Source: Chloroflexi bacterium TSY
GTDB lineage: Bacteria > Chloroflexota > Anaerolineae > Caldilineales > Caldilineaceae
Direction of reading: 5' to 3'
DNA length: 64,000 bases
Assembly: GCA_019217005.1 (NCBI GenBank)
Contig: JAHBNG010000049.1
Span: 30,805-94,804 of the forward strand
This document shows positions 18,033 through 28,004 of this stretch, piece after piece; position 1 is the first letter of the stretch, and each line of letters begins with the position of its first letter. A program made the position numbers and the translations under genes. Under the pieces are notes generated by a model that was given only the letters and a program-made list of their open reading frames with translations, searched no databases and had not been told where the DNA came from.

Positions 18033-19111
18033 TGTCAAAGTCACCGAATCTTGCCCGCTATGAGCGCCAGACAATCTTTCCTCAACTGGGGGAATCCGGT
18101 CAGCAGCATCTTCTTGATTCTAGAGCTGTAATTGTTGGATGTGGTGCGACTGGAACGGCATTGGCCAGTTTGTTGGCTCGCGCAGGAGTGGGCTATTTAC
18201 GGATTATCGATCGAGATTTTATCGAGCTGAATAATTTGCCCCGCCAAACCTTGTTTGACGAAGATGATATCGCAGCCAATCTACCAAAGGCTGAGGCTTC
18301 TGTGCGTAAACTTCGCCGCGTGAATAGTGAGATCATGCTTGACGCTGTCGTAACAGATGTCAACCCTGGTAATATTCTGCATCTCATTGGTGATGTGGAT
18401 TTGGTCTTAGATGGCACCGATAACTTTAGTACTCGGTATTTACTCAATGATGCCTGTGTTCACCTGGGTAAACCTTGGATCTACACAGGGGTGATTGCGT
18501 CACACGGGATGACTGCGACATTTGTGCCGGATGGTGCTGTTGAGACTCTCCCCAAGTATCATGAATCAGAGAGGATTGCAACGGGGTGTTTATATTGCTT
18601 GTTGGGCGAAATGCCCGCTCCTGGCACAACGGCGACGTGTGATACTGCGGGTGTGATTGGACCCGCTGTCGCCATGATCACAGCGGTAGCTGCGACTGAA
18701 GCCATCAAGTTAATGATTGGCAACGGTCCACTAAATCCTGGTTTGATTCATATGGATGTCTGGACGCACGAGTTTATGACATTTGGACGACCACCACGAA
18801 AGCCAGACTGTCCAGTTTGCGGACAACATCGATTCGACTACCTGGATGCCGCTGTAGAGACAACTAGCACAAGTCTTTGTGGCCGTAATGCTGTGCAAGT
18901 AATAGTTACAGGTGGACAGCGCTTGGATTTGGCCCGATTGGAGCAGCAATTGGCCCCAATCGTGACGAAACAGAGCCGCAATGATTACCTCTTACGGGCA
19001 CAGATAGACACCTACGAATTTACAATCTTTCCAGATAATCGCGCCATCATCAAGGGCACCGAAGACGAAGATCTTGCTAAGAGTCTGTATGCGAGATACA
19101 TCGGAAATTAG
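18032..19111 (+). CDS. ThiF/MoeB/HesA-family adenylyltransferase
   Basis: The ATG overlaps the previous stop (TGATG), with GGAGAA upstream, so translation is probably coupled. The protein has the Rossmann nucleotide site VIVGCGATGTALASLLARAG (residues 32-51). It also has DRDFIELNNLPRQTLF with the Arg and Asn expected for adenylation and VLDGTDNFSTRYLLND. Two zinc Cys pairs (CLYC and CPVC) are present, and a Cys in TTATCDTAGVIGP is a candidate catalytic residue. The extra C-terminal stretch of about 80 residues resembles a small sulfur-carrier-sized domain. The family activates ubiquitin-like carriers (ThiS, MoaD) for sulfur transfer. No carrier gene is adjacent, and why it is coupled to a glucan synthase is unclear. 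Confidence 0.8.
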   Translation: MSKSPNLARYERQTIFPQLGESGQQHLLDSRAVIVGCGATGTALASLLARAGVGYLRIIDRDFIELNNLPRQTLFDEDDIAANLPKAEASVRKLRRVNSEIMLDAVVTDVNPGNILHLIGDVDLVLDGTDNFSTRYLLNDACVHLGKPWIYTGVIASHGMTATFVPDGAVETLPKYHESERIATGCLYCLLGEMPAPGTTATCDTAGVIGPAVAMITAVAATEAIKLMIGNGPLNPGLIHMDVWTHEFMTFGRPPRKPDCPVCGQHRFDYLDAAVETTSTSLCGRNAVQVIVTGGQRLDLARLEQQLAPIVTKQSRNDYLLRAQIDTYEFTIFPDNRAIIKGTEDEDLAKSLYARYIGN

Positions 19112-19121
19112 CCAGAGATTA

Positions 19122-19172
19122 AGGCTGAGGAAGAGAGGGATCCATGATGGCATCCCCTCTCTTCCTCAGCCT
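19122..19172. terminator. Long hairpin between the thiF-like gene and glgB
   Basis: The arms AGGCTGAGGAAGAGAGGGAT and ATCCCCTCTCTTCCTCAGCC pair over 20 bases with one bulge. There is no clear T run behind it. It lies 10 bases after the stop of the upstream gene and 18 bases before the GlgB start, so it may end the upstream transcript or protect it. Confidence 0.55.
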
Positions 19173-19190
19173 ATTCCTTAGCCTGACAAT

Positions 19191-21542
19191 ATGACAGAGC
19201 ATAATTCTCTCAACCAATCAACCCCGTTTATTTCAACAGTAAGCCAGGACGACATCGACGCAATTATCGGTGGATATCATGGCGCCCCTCATCACGTACT
19301 GGGACTACATCCAGTACAGTTTCCGCCCCAAAATGGCTCATCTATCTCGATTCGTGTTTTTCGACCGTTGGAGCAACAGATCTTTACAATAGATTTGCGT
19401 TCTGGGCGTGAGCAAGAAATGCATCGAGTCGATCCTGCCGGATTTTTCGAAGCACTTTTTTTGCAAGACACTGAACCATTCGCTTATCGTTTGCGACTGG
19501 TCAGTCATGACGGCGAGGTTTATGAAATTGACGACCCTTATTGCTACCCTCCATTATTGAGTGATGGTGATCTACATTTGCATATGGAAGGCAAGCTTTT
19601 GGAGCCCTATGCCAAGTTAGGTGCGCAGATTAGAACTATCCAAGTGGACTATTCTAATTTAGTGTATAATAGTTTAGACTACAATAAGATAGATGATATT
19701 GGGGATGATCCTGGCTTGGAAACTAGATTGGTTCAGGGGGTGAATTTTGCCGTATGGGCGCCCAACGCGGAGCGAGTTAGTGTCATTGGACCTTTTAATT
19801 ACTGGGATGACCGGATGCATGCTATGACCTGTCGCGAGTCTGGAGGCATCTGGGAGATCTTCATCCCCGATCTACCTCAAGGGACGCCGTACAAATATGC
19901 GGTAAAATCCAGGCACTTGAACTATCGTGTCGATAAGGCAGATCCATATGGATTCTGGGCAGAAATACGTCCAGATACAGCATCACGTGTTTGGAATATC
20001 GACGCATATGAGTGGCATGATGATCAGTGGCTAGAGAATCGAGCTACTCATCAAGCCCTTGATCGTCCTTTGAACATATATGAAGTGCATTTGGGCAGTT
20101 GGCGACGCGTGCCTGAAGATAATGGATACCTTAGCTACCGTGATTTAGCGCATCAGCTGGTTGCCTATGTACAGAAGATGGGGTACACCCATATCGAACT
20201 ACTGCCCATTACCGAACATCCGTTAGATAGATCGTGGGGCTATCAAACGGTGGGATACTTTGCACCGACGAGCCGTTTCGGTACACCAGATGATTTTATG
20301 TATTTCGTCGATCTCTGTCATCAGCATCAGATTGGTGTGATTCTTGATTGGGTCCCTGCTCATTTTCCGCGGGATGCACATGGTTTGGCTTTTTTTGATG
20401 GCACACACCTCTACGAACATTCTGACCCGCGACTTGGTGAACATCGCCAATGGGGTACGAAAATATTCAACTATGGTCGTAACGAGGTCAGCAATTTTTT
20501 GTTGGGGAGTGCACTGTTTTGGTTGAAGAAGTATCACATTGATGGATTGCGTGTTGATGCTGTGGCCTCTATGCTCTATTTGGACTATGGTCGCGAACAA
20601 GGAGATTGGATTCCGAACCGATATGGAGGACGAGAAAACCTGGAGGCCATCAATTTTCTTCGGCGCTTTAATGAGATAATCCATGCCGAAGTTCCAGGTG
20701 CATTGACGATTGCGGAAGAGAGCACATCATGGCCCATGGTCACGCGACCAGCTTACACAGGCGGACTTGGTTTTGACTTAAAGTGGAATATGGGTTGGAT
20801 GCACGACATGTTGGACTACATAGAGAAAGATCCAATCCATCGTCGTTATCATCACAACCAGATAACCTTTAGCTTAATGTATGCGTTTAGTGAGAACTTC
20901 ATGCTTCCGTTTAGCCACGACGAAGTTGTCCATTTGAAGCGTTCGATGTTGGACAAAATGCCTGGCGATCTCTGGCAGAAATTTGCAAATTTACGTGCAT
21001 TATATGCCTTCATGCTGGGTCACCCAGGCAAGAAGCTGCTCTTTATGGGGAGCGAATTTGGCCAATGGCGCGAGTGGAACGAAGCGCACAGTCTTGACTG
21101 GCATCTGCTTAATGCTCCAATGCATCAGCAGCTTCAACAATTTGTTGCCGATCTGAATCGACTCTATCAAACGCAGCCTGCTCTATATCAGGCCGATTTC
21201 AACTGGGAAGGGTTCCAGTGGATTGATATTAGCGATGTGGAGTACTCGATTGTCAGCTTTGTTCGTCGAACATCAGGGGGGACTGAACATCTCGTCTTCG
21301 TGTGTAATTTTACCCCTGTGCCCCGCCTGCAATATCGCGTTGGATTACCCTCTTTGGGACAATATAATGAAATCATGAACAGCAATTGGCATCGATATGG
21401 AGGCAGAACCGTGGGGAATCATATGAATGAGGGTGACACAATCTTCAGTGAGCCGGTACCCTGGCAAAGTTGCTCCCATTCAGCTGTCCTCAATCTTCCC
21501 CCTCTCGGTGTACTGGTCTTGAAGTTTTTAGAAAACTGTTGA
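19191..21542 (+). CDS. glgB: 1,4-alpha-glucan branching enzyme GlgB
   Basis: The enzyme makes alpha-1,6 branches in glycogen. At 783 residues it is slightly longer than the usual 630-730. An N-terminal N1/CBM48 region ([17 protein letters not shown] and [20 protein letters not shown]) is followed by the GH13 barrel. Conserved GH13 regions are visible: [35 protein letters not shown] (nucleophile Asp), [10 protein letters not shown] (acid/base Glu) and [14 protein letters not shown]. The all-beta C-terminal domain ends [15 protein letters not shown]. There is no strong ribosome binding site. Together with the GT5-like gene upstream it forms a likely glycogen-building cluster. Confidence 0.95.
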   Translation: MTEHNSLNQSTPFISTVSQDDIDAIIGGYHGAPHHVLGLHPVQFPPQNGSSISIRVFRPLEQQIFTIDLRSGREQEMHRVDPAGFFEALFLQDTEPFAYRLRLVSHDGEVYEIDDPYCYPPLLSDGDLHLHMEGKLLEPYAKLGAQIRTIQVDYSNLVYNSLDYNKIDDIGDDPGLETRLVQGVNFAVWAPNAERVSVIGPFNYWDDRMHAMTCRESGGIWEIFIPDLPQGTPYKYAVKSRHLNYRVDKADPYGFWAEIRPDTASRVWNIDAYEWHDDQWLENRATHQALDRPLNIYEVHLGSWRRVPEDNGYLSYRDLAHQLVAYVQKMGYTHIELLPITEHPLDRSWGYQTVGYFAPTSRFGTPDDFMYFVDLCHQHQIGVILDWVPAHFPRDAHGLAFFDGTHLYEHSDPRLGEHRQWGTKIFNYGRNEVSNFLLGSALFWLKKYHIDGLRVDAVASMLYLDYGREQGDWIPNRYGGRENLEAINFLRRFNEIIHAEVPGALTIAEESTSWPMVTRPAYTGGLGFDLKWNMGWMHDMLDYIEKDPIHRRYHHNQITFSLMYAFSENFMLPFSHDEVVHLKRSMLDKMPGDLWQKFANLRALYAFMLGHPGKKLLFMGSEFGQWREWNEAHSLDWHLLNAPMHQQLQQFVADLNRLYQTQPALYQADFNWEGFQWIDISDVEYSIVSFVRRTSGGTEHLVFVCNFTPVPRLQYRVGLPSLGQYNEIMNSNWHRYGGRTVGNHMNEGDTIFSEPVPWQSCSHSAVLNLPPLGVLVLKFLENC

Positions 21543-21677
21543 TGTTGGGTTGATGAGTGATTATTGGTTGGACTTATCTGAGAAAATTGTATGGATCCAT
21601 GTTTCCATGAGAGGTGGAAAAGTAGGTTTATATAATATCATCAGATGAGTCCAATAATTGACATAAAGAAGGTGAAT

Positions 21678-21866
21678 ATGGTTGAACTGCCTAATGAATT
21701 ATCAGACGGCAAACAAGAATCGGTTTTGGTTGTAGAGGACAACGAAGATCTGAATACCGCTATTTGTGAAATTTTAGAAACGTATGATTATCAAGTCTGG
21801 GCTGCTTATGACGGTCATCAGGCACTCTCTTGGCTTGAACAAAGCCGTCCTTATGTGACATTATGA
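21678..21866 (+). CDS. Truncated response-regulator receiver, N-terminal piece
   Basis: The start is the ATG giving MVELPNELSDGKQ, with GAAGGTG five bases upstream; the ATG at 21645 has no such site. The frame encodes the first half of a receiver domain: SVLVVEDNEDLNTAICEILE has the acidic pair, then SWLEQSRPYVTL and stop. It ends just before the phosphoacceptor Asp. The missing Asp-Ile-Met-Met-Pro appears in the next frame directly afterwards, so one gene has been split. See the finding on repeat collapse. Confidence 0.7.
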   Translation: MVELPNELSDGKQESVLVVEDNEDLNTAICEILETYDYQVWAAYDGHQALSWLEQSRPYVTL

Positions 21867-22816
21867 TGCCCGAAATGGATGGCTACGAATTGCTCCAATA
21901 TACGCGAGAGAGTAAGCATTTACGAACACTTCCCTTCATCTTCTTGACTGCCAAAACATCACCTTCTGACCAACGTCTAGCCATGAGTATTGGCATCGAA
22001 GATTATTTGACAAAGCCGGTCGATGAAAAAGATCTGGTTCTAGCAATTCAAAATGCCATTCGTCGTCGCAAAGATATGCAGGAAGAGATGGAGTGGCAAA
22101 TGGATGTGCTGCGCAACCAAATCGTTGGGATGTTACAGCACGAATTTCGGACACCTCTCACCTTTGTTCTCGGATATGCCGAATATCTTCAAGAGATGAT
22201 GGATGGAGATATCGCTATTGACGATCTGCGAACGGCCACATCCGGTATTCTTGAAGGTGGCTACCGGCTTCAGAGATTGATTGAGGGCTTCTTGATGTTG
22301 GCTGAAGTCCTAAAGAAAAAGATGCAGCCAGATGATCTCGAATCATTGAATGCATTCACCGTCGTTCAAAATGCAGCAACTGATAGCTATACCAAGATAG
22401 AAAAAGAAGGTCTAAGTCTGAAAGTGTTGACCCAAAATAATCAAGTACGTATTATTGGCGAATCAAGTTTGTTGCACGAGGCAATCAAACGAATGCTTGA
22501 TAATACAATTCAATATAAAAGATCACAGTCGAAGCATGTTTGGCTTTCAATTGAACAACATGGGACTTATGTCGGGCTCCGAGTACGTGATGAAGGCATG
22601 GGAATTCCACCTGAGACAGTCGAGCAACTCTCTAGGCCATTTGCTCAAGGTGATCGGAGTGACCGAACGCAACCCGGTGCTGGACTTAGTCTTGCCCTCG
22701 TTCATCATATTGCTAGTTTGCATGGAGGAAGACTTCAGATTGAAAGCAAGCTGGGCGCTGGCAGTACATTTACTCTATGGATCCCAGCCTCAGCTTCTGC
22801 TACAAATACGCTTTGA
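21863..22816 (+). CDS. Histidine kinase with partial receiver domain, C-terminal piece of a split gene
   Basis: This frame begins at MMPEMDGYELLQYTRESKHL, the second half of a receiver with the conserved Lys in DYLTKPVDEKDL. A HisKA dimerisation helix follows with the H-box MLQHEFRTPLTFVLGY (His about residue 93). The ATPase domain shows an N-box (EAIKRMLDNTIQY), G1 (VRDEGMGIP) and G2 (GAGLSLALVHHI). The original order was receiver then kinase, a soluble cytoplasmic hybrid. The ATG overlaps the upstream stop as ATGA, so the kinase piece could still be made by coupled translation, though without a working receiver. Confidence 0.75.
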   Translation: MMPEMDGYELLQYTRESKHLRTLPFIFLTAKTSPSDQRLAMSIGIEDYLTKPVDEKDLVLAIQNAIRRRKDMQEEMEWQMDVLRNQIVGMLQHEFRTPLTFVLGYAEYLQEMMDGDIAIDDLRTATSGILEGGYRLQRLIEGFLMLAEVLKKKMQPDDLESLNAFTVVQNAATDSYTKIEKEGLSLKVLTQNNQVRIIGESSLLHEAIKRMLDNTIQYKRSQSKHVWLSIEQHGTYVGLRVRDEGMGIPPETVEQLSRPFAQGDRSDRTQPGAGLSLALVHHIASLHGGRLQIESKLGAGSTFTLWIPASASATNTL

Positions 22817-22830
22817 AAGGGACGTTCATC

Positions 22831-24051
22831 TTGGCTGAGATCCGCCTACAGAATGTGTACAAGTTCTTTGGGGAACGCACGGCTATACGTAGGGAGCAAG
22901 TGGATGCTAGCCACTCCATCTTTGGTGGCTCTGTAAGAGCACTAGATGATGTTAGCTTAACAATTCCGGACGGACAAACGCTCTCTGTGTTAGGTCCATC
23001 GGGTTGTGGAAAAAGTACGCTTTTGCGTGTCGTTGCTGGTTTGGAATCTGGATATGAAGGCCAGATTTTCTACGACGGTCGGGACGTACGCGATGTACGC
23101 CCTGGAGATCGCCACATAGGCATGGTCTTTCAAAATTATGCGCTTTATCCTCACTTCGAAGGTCATGGAAATCTATCATTCTTTTTTCGCATGCGTAAAT
23201 TCACAGATGCTGAAACGGAAGAACGCATTCGCATTACGTCTGATATCATGGGCATCGGGTTTAGAGCTTTGCTACAGCGAAAACCTGGTACCCTATCGGG
23301 AGGGCAGCAACAGCGAGTTGCCATCGCACGAGCCATTGTGCGCAACCCAAGTCTCTTTCTCTTCGATGAACCTCTTTCCAATCTTGATGCCAAGCTCCGC
23401 AGTCAAACTCGTGTTGAAATAAAGCGTCTCTTGCGGCGCTTTCAGATTACAGCTCTCTATGTAACGCACGATCAATCTGAAGCGATTACCTTGGGCGATC
23501 AAGTGGCTGTGATGCGGGCAGGAAAAGTGGAGCAGATTGGAACATACCACGAATTACACAATGCGCCCGTCAATGAATTTGTTGCCGGATTCTTGGGAGC
23601 ACCACCGATGAATCTGTTTCGAAACGCAACCATTGAGCAAAACCAACTCTGCTTTGATTCGTTTTGCGTTTCTCTTCCCTCCTCTGTTTTAGAACAGTTG
23701 TCCAACGCGCATATTCGTTATGGCACGAATATCACAATGGGTGTTCGACCAGAAGCTGCTATTCAGATTGAGAAAGCTGAAAGAGGAGCGGAGCCAAAGC
23801 TCATAGATCCCGAAATTGACGATGCTTCGTCTGGTCCATTCATACACATTGACGGAATCGTCGATGTGGTCGAACCTGATTTTGCTCGCAAAACACAGCT
23901 TGTCTACTTGAGCGCTGGGAGATATCCTTTTGCTGCGCAATGTAGCATTGAACAGAATCTTTATTCAGGGAATCGTATGACGGCTGTTTTCCCTGCAGAT
24001 GCACTCTACTTTTTTGATGGAGAAACCGGAAGAAAATTTCAGTTTCGTTAA
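22831..24051 (+). CDS. ABC transporter ATPase of the MalK/UgpC/MsmK sugar-import type
   Basis: The protein energises uptake of sugars, normally with two permeases and a binding protein. The TTG at 22831 is chosen (MAEIRLQNVYKFFG) because AAGGG lies upstream and the family starts this way; the ATG at 22777 lies inside the kinase gene. Motifs in order: Walker A GPSGCGKST, Q-loop MVFQNYALYPHF, signature LSGGQQQRVAIARA, Walker B LFLFDEPLSNLDAK and switch His in YVTHDQSEAI. A C-terminal TOBE/MalK regulatory region (ITMGVRPEAAIQI) follows. An insertion of about 20 residues (TAIRREQVDASHSIFGGS) after the first strand is unusual. No permease or binding-protein gene is in the window, so it may be a shared ATPase. 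Confidence 0.85.
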   Translation: MAEIRLQNVYKFFGERTAIRREQVDASHSIFGGSVRALDDVSLTIPDGQTLSVLGPSGCGKSTLLRVVAGLESGYEGQIFYDGRDVRDVRPGDRHIGMVFQNYALYPHFEGHGNLSFFFRMRKFTDAETEERIRITSDIMGIGFRALLQRKPGTLSGGQQQRVAIARAIVRNPSLFLFDEPLSNLDAKLRSQTRVEIKRLLRRFQITALYVTHDQSEAITLGDQVAVMRAGKVEQIGTYHELHNAPVNEFVAGFLGAPPMNLFRNATIEQNQLCFDSFCVSLPSSVLEQLSNAHIRYGTNITMGVRPEAAIQIEKAERGAEPKLIDPEIDDASSGPFIHIDGIVDVVEPDFARKTQLVYLSAGRYPFAAQCSIEQNLYSGNRMTAVFPADALYFFDGETGRKFQFR

Positions 24052-24074
24052 AACGAGTGCTCTTCAGAAACCTC

Positions 24075-24206
24075 AGAGCGTGTTTCAAAAGTCATTCTGA
24101 GGAGGTTTTGGGACGAAGAATCCCTGGTTCCAAGTGCAAAAAGAAGATTCTTCGCTCCGTTCCCCCACTTAGAATGACACGCTGTGGCCCTTTTAAAACA
24201 CGCTCT
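24075..24206. repeat. Inverted-repeat bounded spacer element, about 132 bp
   Basis: The outer arms AGAGCGTGTTTCAAAAG and, inverted, CTTTTAAAACACGCTCT pair at nearly all positions. Inside, a second pair is formed by AGTCATTCT and AGAATGAC, and by GAAGAATC and GATTCTTC. This is the form of a stable cruciform or a small MITE. Confidence 0.5.
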
Positions 24207-24256
24207 CAGGGAGTGACAAGCACTGAAATGGCTAGCGCCGATTGAGTGGTGTAGTC

Positions 24257-24301
24257 GTATCGAATCCAAAGCGGGCCTCTCTCCTGAGATCCGGTTGAGC
24301 C
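24257..24301 (-). repeat. 45-bp dispersed repeat, copy 2 (inverted)
   Basis: Read on the minus strand this is GGCTCAACCGGATCTCAG, then CCCGCTTTGGATTCGATAC. It matches 655-698 and 38484-38528. Confidence 0.5.
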
Positions 24302-24323
24302 AAAGGAGTAAAGGAGTAAACCA

Positions 24324-27300
24324 ATGCCACTCATTAACCGAACGTATCTTCTTATCTACCTCTCTGCGATTGGCATAGTTACCGGTACAATCTTCATTTC
24401 AACAGCGGATATTTGGGGTGCCACTACTCAGACAACCGCCCAGAATCTACGACGCCAAAGTGATCTGGCCCCCCTGAGCAATATTATTCAAATCGATGCA
24501 GGTGACTCGCTCTCGTGTGCAGTGACCAGCGGAGGGGGAGTCAAGTGCTGGGGGAGAAATAAGTCTGGTCAACTAGGAGATAGCACAATCATAGATCGCA
24601 GCACGCCCGTAGATGTAATTGGCTTGACCAGCGGCGTTACAGCGATCTCAGCAGGGTGGAACCATGCCTGTGCAGTGACCAGTGGAGGGGGAGTCAAGTG
24701 CTGGGGGAGGAACAACTCCGGTCAATTGGGCGACGGCACGAAAGCAGACCGTCATACGCCTATAGATGTGAGCAACCTTACTAATGGTGTCGCTGCGATT
24801 TCTACCGGGGAAAACCATACTTGTGCGTTAATGAGCAGCGGGGGAGTCAAGTGCTGGGGCGAAAATGGCGATGGTCAACTGGGCGACGGCTCAACGACAG
24901 ACCGCAACATGCCCGTGGACGTAAATGGACTGACCAACGGCGTTAGTGCGATCTCGGTAGGGTGGAACCACGTCTGTGCGTTGACAAACGGTGAGGCCAA
25001 ATGCTGGGGGGACAATAAATTTAATCAGTTGGGCGATGGTTCAGCGACGGATCGCAATACACCTGTTGACGTAAGTGGATTAACCAGCGGCGTCACCGGA
25101 ATTGCCGCGGGCGAAATACACACCTGCGCCATAATAAGTGGTGGTGTCAAATGTTGGGGAGGGAATGGTTCAGGTCAACTAGGTGACGGTACAACCACAG
25201 GCCGCAGCACGCCCACAGACGTTAGTGGTCTGACGAGTGGGATTACGGCCATCACGATAGGAGCATTTCACACCTGTGCATTAACAAGTAACAAGAGCGC
25301 AAAATGCTGGGGAGATAATCTCTACGGTCAGCTGGGAGACGGCACGACCAGCCGCCGCAATACACCCGTGGATGTCAATGGGCTGGATACCGACATTACT
25401 GCGATCGCAGCAGGATGGGACCATACCTGTGTAATAACAAATGGTGGGGGCATGAAGTGCTGGGGTAGAAACGGAAGAGGGCAACTAGGAGACGGTTCGG
25501 CCCCATTCCGCAGCATACCGGTGGATGTCAGTAGTTTGACAAATAGCGTCACGATGCTTGTTGCAGGATGGGACCACGCTTGTGCATTGACGAATACTGG
25601 AGGTGTCAAATGCTGGGGATATAACGAATATGGTCAGTTGGGCAATGGCACCACAACAGACAGCAGCACACCGGTAGATGTCAGTGGCCTGACAAGCGGT
25701 GTCACTGCAATTACGACGGGATGGAACCATAGCTGTGCGTTGACAACTGGAGAGGGTGTTAAATGCTGGGGAAAGAATGACTCTGGTCAACTGGGAGATG
25801 ATACAACGACAAATCGTAGTATCCCCGTGGGTGTCAGCGGCTTGACCAGCGGTGTTGATGCGATTTCCGCAGGCGAGAACCATACCTGTGCATTGACGAA
25901 CGGAGGTGGTGTCAAATGCTGGGGAGAAAACGGCTCCCGGCAATTGGGAGATGGCACGCCTGTAGACCGTAGGATACCCACTGACGTCACTGGATTGACC
26001 AGCAGTGTTGATAAAATCTCTGCCGGGGGATCCCACAGTTGCGCGATGATTATTGGTGGGAGCGCAAAGTGTTGGGGAGAGAATGGCTTTGGTCAATTGG
26101 GAAACGGCACGACCGTGTCTAGTAGTACACCAGTGGACGTGAGCGGATTGACCAATGGGATCAAGATGATTGCCACGGGATGGCAACACACTTGTGCCGT
26201 GACCAATGATGACGGTGTCAAATGCTGGGGAAGGAACAATAACAATCAACTGGGTGACGGCACGACTGCATCCAGAAGCACACCGGTAAATGTGAGCGGT
26301 TTGACCAGCGGCGTCACGGCTATCTCGGAAGGGAGTTCACATACTTGTGCAGTAATGAGTGGTGGCGCCAGGTGCTGGGGACGAAATAATCTGGGGCAAC
26401 TGGGAGATGGCACAATGATTGATCGTCAGACGCCCATAAGTGTGAGTGGCCTGGTCAGCAACGTTGCCACAATTTCGACAGGACGGGTCCACACTTGCTC
26501 ATTGACCAGTGACGCTAGTATCAAGTGCTCGGGTTCGGATGGGCATGGACAGTTAGGATCGAATCGTCTGGTTTTAAGTTCAGTGCCAATCGATGTATTG
26601 GCTATACCATGCTATACCTTGTCGCTCGGGCATACTGGAGACGGTTCCGACCCATCGGCGTCTCCTCCAAATTCTACAGGATGTGGTACGGGCCGGTATT
26701 TGGCCGATGAAAGCATTTCCCTTTCCGCCACTCCCTCAGTAGGTTGGCAAGTAAATGGTTGGAGCGGCACGGACAACAACAACACGACTGCGAGTAGCAA
26801 CACGATTACCATGCCTGCTGCCAACCATAGCGTGTCGGTCAGTTATATGCAGATCTGTTATTCTTTGACCTTGTTGAAAGAAGGCAGTGGCAGTGTACCA
26901 GTTGCTACCCCTGCTCGCTCGACAAGTTGCGGTACGGGTGAATATGTGGCTGGGGAAGCCATCAGTCTGAATGTCAGTCCAGATACAAACTGGGCTGTTG
27001 ACGGTTGGTCAGGCACAGATAACGATGCCAGCAATGCATCTACAAACTCCTTGACCATGCCGAACGCTGGTCATACAGCGACCGTCCGCTACACCGAACA
27101 AGCGCCAGATTGTTTTGAGTTGACGCTGACTCATTCTGGCGAGGGCGGAGATCCTGTGGCAAGCCCTGTCAAATCCGACCTTTGTGGTAGCAAAGGTCAA
27201 TATGTGACGGGAGAATCGATTACGCTGACGGCTGCTCCTGCTGAAGAGTGGACTGTGGCGAGCTGGAGTGGAACCGATACCAACAATAGCCAAGCAACGA

Positions 27301-28004
27301 CCAATACTTTGGTCATGCCCATGCGCAATCATGCAGCGGCAGTTACATATGAGAAGAAGCCGATAGAATGCTATGATTTGACCTTAACTCATACTGGGAG
27401 TGGAAAGAACCCTATTGCTTCGCCGACTTTCTCCCCAGGATGTTCCACCGGCCGTTATGTCGCTGGTGAATCAATCGCCCTGACGGCGGAACCATTCGAA
27501 TCTTGGGCGGTAGCCAGCTGGACAGGCACCGCAAACGACGCATCGATTGCGACTGTCAGCAGTCTCACCATGCCTTCGGCAGCTCATACCATTACTGTAA
27601 ACTATGAGCAACTCTCTATATCTTGCTATGCTCTGACCTTGACAGTTAGTGGCTCAGGAAGCAAGCCAACCGTTACACCCACCAAGTCCCCTGCATGCGA
27701 CGCAGAACAGACCTTTATTGCAGGGGCAACCCTGACCCTTGATGCCATGCCCAGTACCGATTGGTCTGTCAGCGGGTGGAGCGGGACAGACAATGATGGC
27801 AGTTCTTCTTTGCGAAACACCCTAACAATGCCAGCCGTCGATCACACTGTGCGCGTTATATATGTAGAAATGGTTGCCAGTTGTTATACCTTGAGTTTGA
27901 GCCACGAGGGATTGGGCAGTGATCCGGCTGCGCAGCCAATGAATTCCACTGAATGCCCGGCTTGCTGGCACCTCCGTGACGCTCACTGCATCGCCTGCAA
28001 ATGA
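24324..28004 (+). CDS. Giant exported RCC1-repeat / InlB-B-repeat protein, 5' part of a split gene
   Basis: The ATG follows a doubled AAAGGAGT. Residues 1-35 form a signal peptide. About 15 RCC1-type repeats follow (residues 50-760, unit core VKCWGRNNSGQLGDGT, DVSGLTSGVTAISAGWNHTC), predicted to fold as beta-propellers. Then come about seven divergent InlB-B or Bacteroidetes/Chloroflexi-type beta repeats of about 75 residues, each starting CYxLTLTHxGxG and ending NTLTMPxxNHxxxVxY. The Cys residues recur in register, suggesting disulfides outside the cell. The frame fails near 27960, inside the last repeat; the next frame continues it without a gap. The full protein would be about 1760 residues and probably acts at the cell surface. 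Confidence 0.8.
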   Translation: MPLINRTYLLIYLSAIGIVTGTIFISTADIWGATTQTTAQNLRRQSDLAPLSNIIQIDAGDSLSCAVTSGGGVKCWGRNKSGQLGDSTIIDRSTPVDVIGLTSGVTAISAGWNHACAVTSGGGVKCWGRNNSGQLGDGTKADRHTPIDVSNLTNGVAAISTGENHTCALMSSGGVKCWGENGDGQLGDGSTTDRNMPVDVNGLTNGVSAISVGWNHVCALTNGEAKCWGDNKFNQLGDGSATDRNTPVDVSGLTSGVTGIAAGEIHTCAIISGGVKCWGGNGSGQLGDGTTTGRSTPTDVSGLTSGITAITIGAFHTCALTSNKSAKCWGDNLYGQLGDGTTSRRNTPVDVNGLDTDITAIAAGWDHTCVITNGGGMKCWGRNGRGQLGDGSAPFRSIPVDVSSLTNSVTMLVAGWDHACALTNTGGVKCWGYNEYGQLGNGTTTDSSTPVDVSGLTSGVTAITTGWNHSCALTTGEGVKCWGKNDSGQLGDDTTTNRSIPVGVSGLTSGVDAISAGENHTCALTNGGGVKCWGENGSRQLGDGTPVDRRIPTDVTGLTSSVDKISAGGSHSCAMIIGGSAKCWGENGFGQLGNGTTVSSSTPVDVSGLTNGIKMIATGWQHTCAVTNDDGVKCWGRNNNNQLGDGTTASRSTPVNVSGLTSGVTAISEGSSHTCAVMSGGARCWGRNNLGQLGDGTMIDRQTPISVSGLVSNVATISTGRVHTCSLTSDASIKCSGSDGHGQLGSNRLVLSSVPIDVLAIPCYTLSLGHTGDGSDPSASPPNSTGCGTGRYLADESISLSATPSVGWQVNGWSGTDNNNTTASSNTITMPAANHSVSVSYMQICYSLTLLKEGSGSVPVATPARSTSCGTGEYVAGEAISLNVSPDTNWAVDGWSGTDNDASNASTNSLTMPNAGHTATVRYTEQAPDCFELTLTHSGEGGDPVASPVKSDLCGSKGQYVTGESITLTAAPAEEWTVASWSGTDTNNSQATTNTLVMPMRNHAAAVTYEKKPIECYDLTLTHTGSGKNPIASPTFSPGCSTGRYVAGESIALTAEPFESWAVASWTGTANDASIATVSSLTMPSAAHTITVNYEQLSISCYALTLTVSGSGSKPTVTPTKSPACDAEQTFIAGATLTLDAMPSTDWSVSGWSGTDNDGSSSLRNTLTMPAVDHTVRVIYVEMVASCYTLSLSHEGLGSDPAAQPMNSTECPACWHLRDAHCIACK

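Noticed and set aside
25485..26249. 254-residue minus-strand frame within the RCC1 repeats
   Set aside because: Periodic shadow of the repeat units; the plus strand has clear RCC1 motifs.
24324..28004. Regular repeats suggestive of a CRISPR or tandem DNA array
   Set aside because: The periodicity is at protein level (RCC1 and beta repeats) and the DNA units diverge; no spacer structure.
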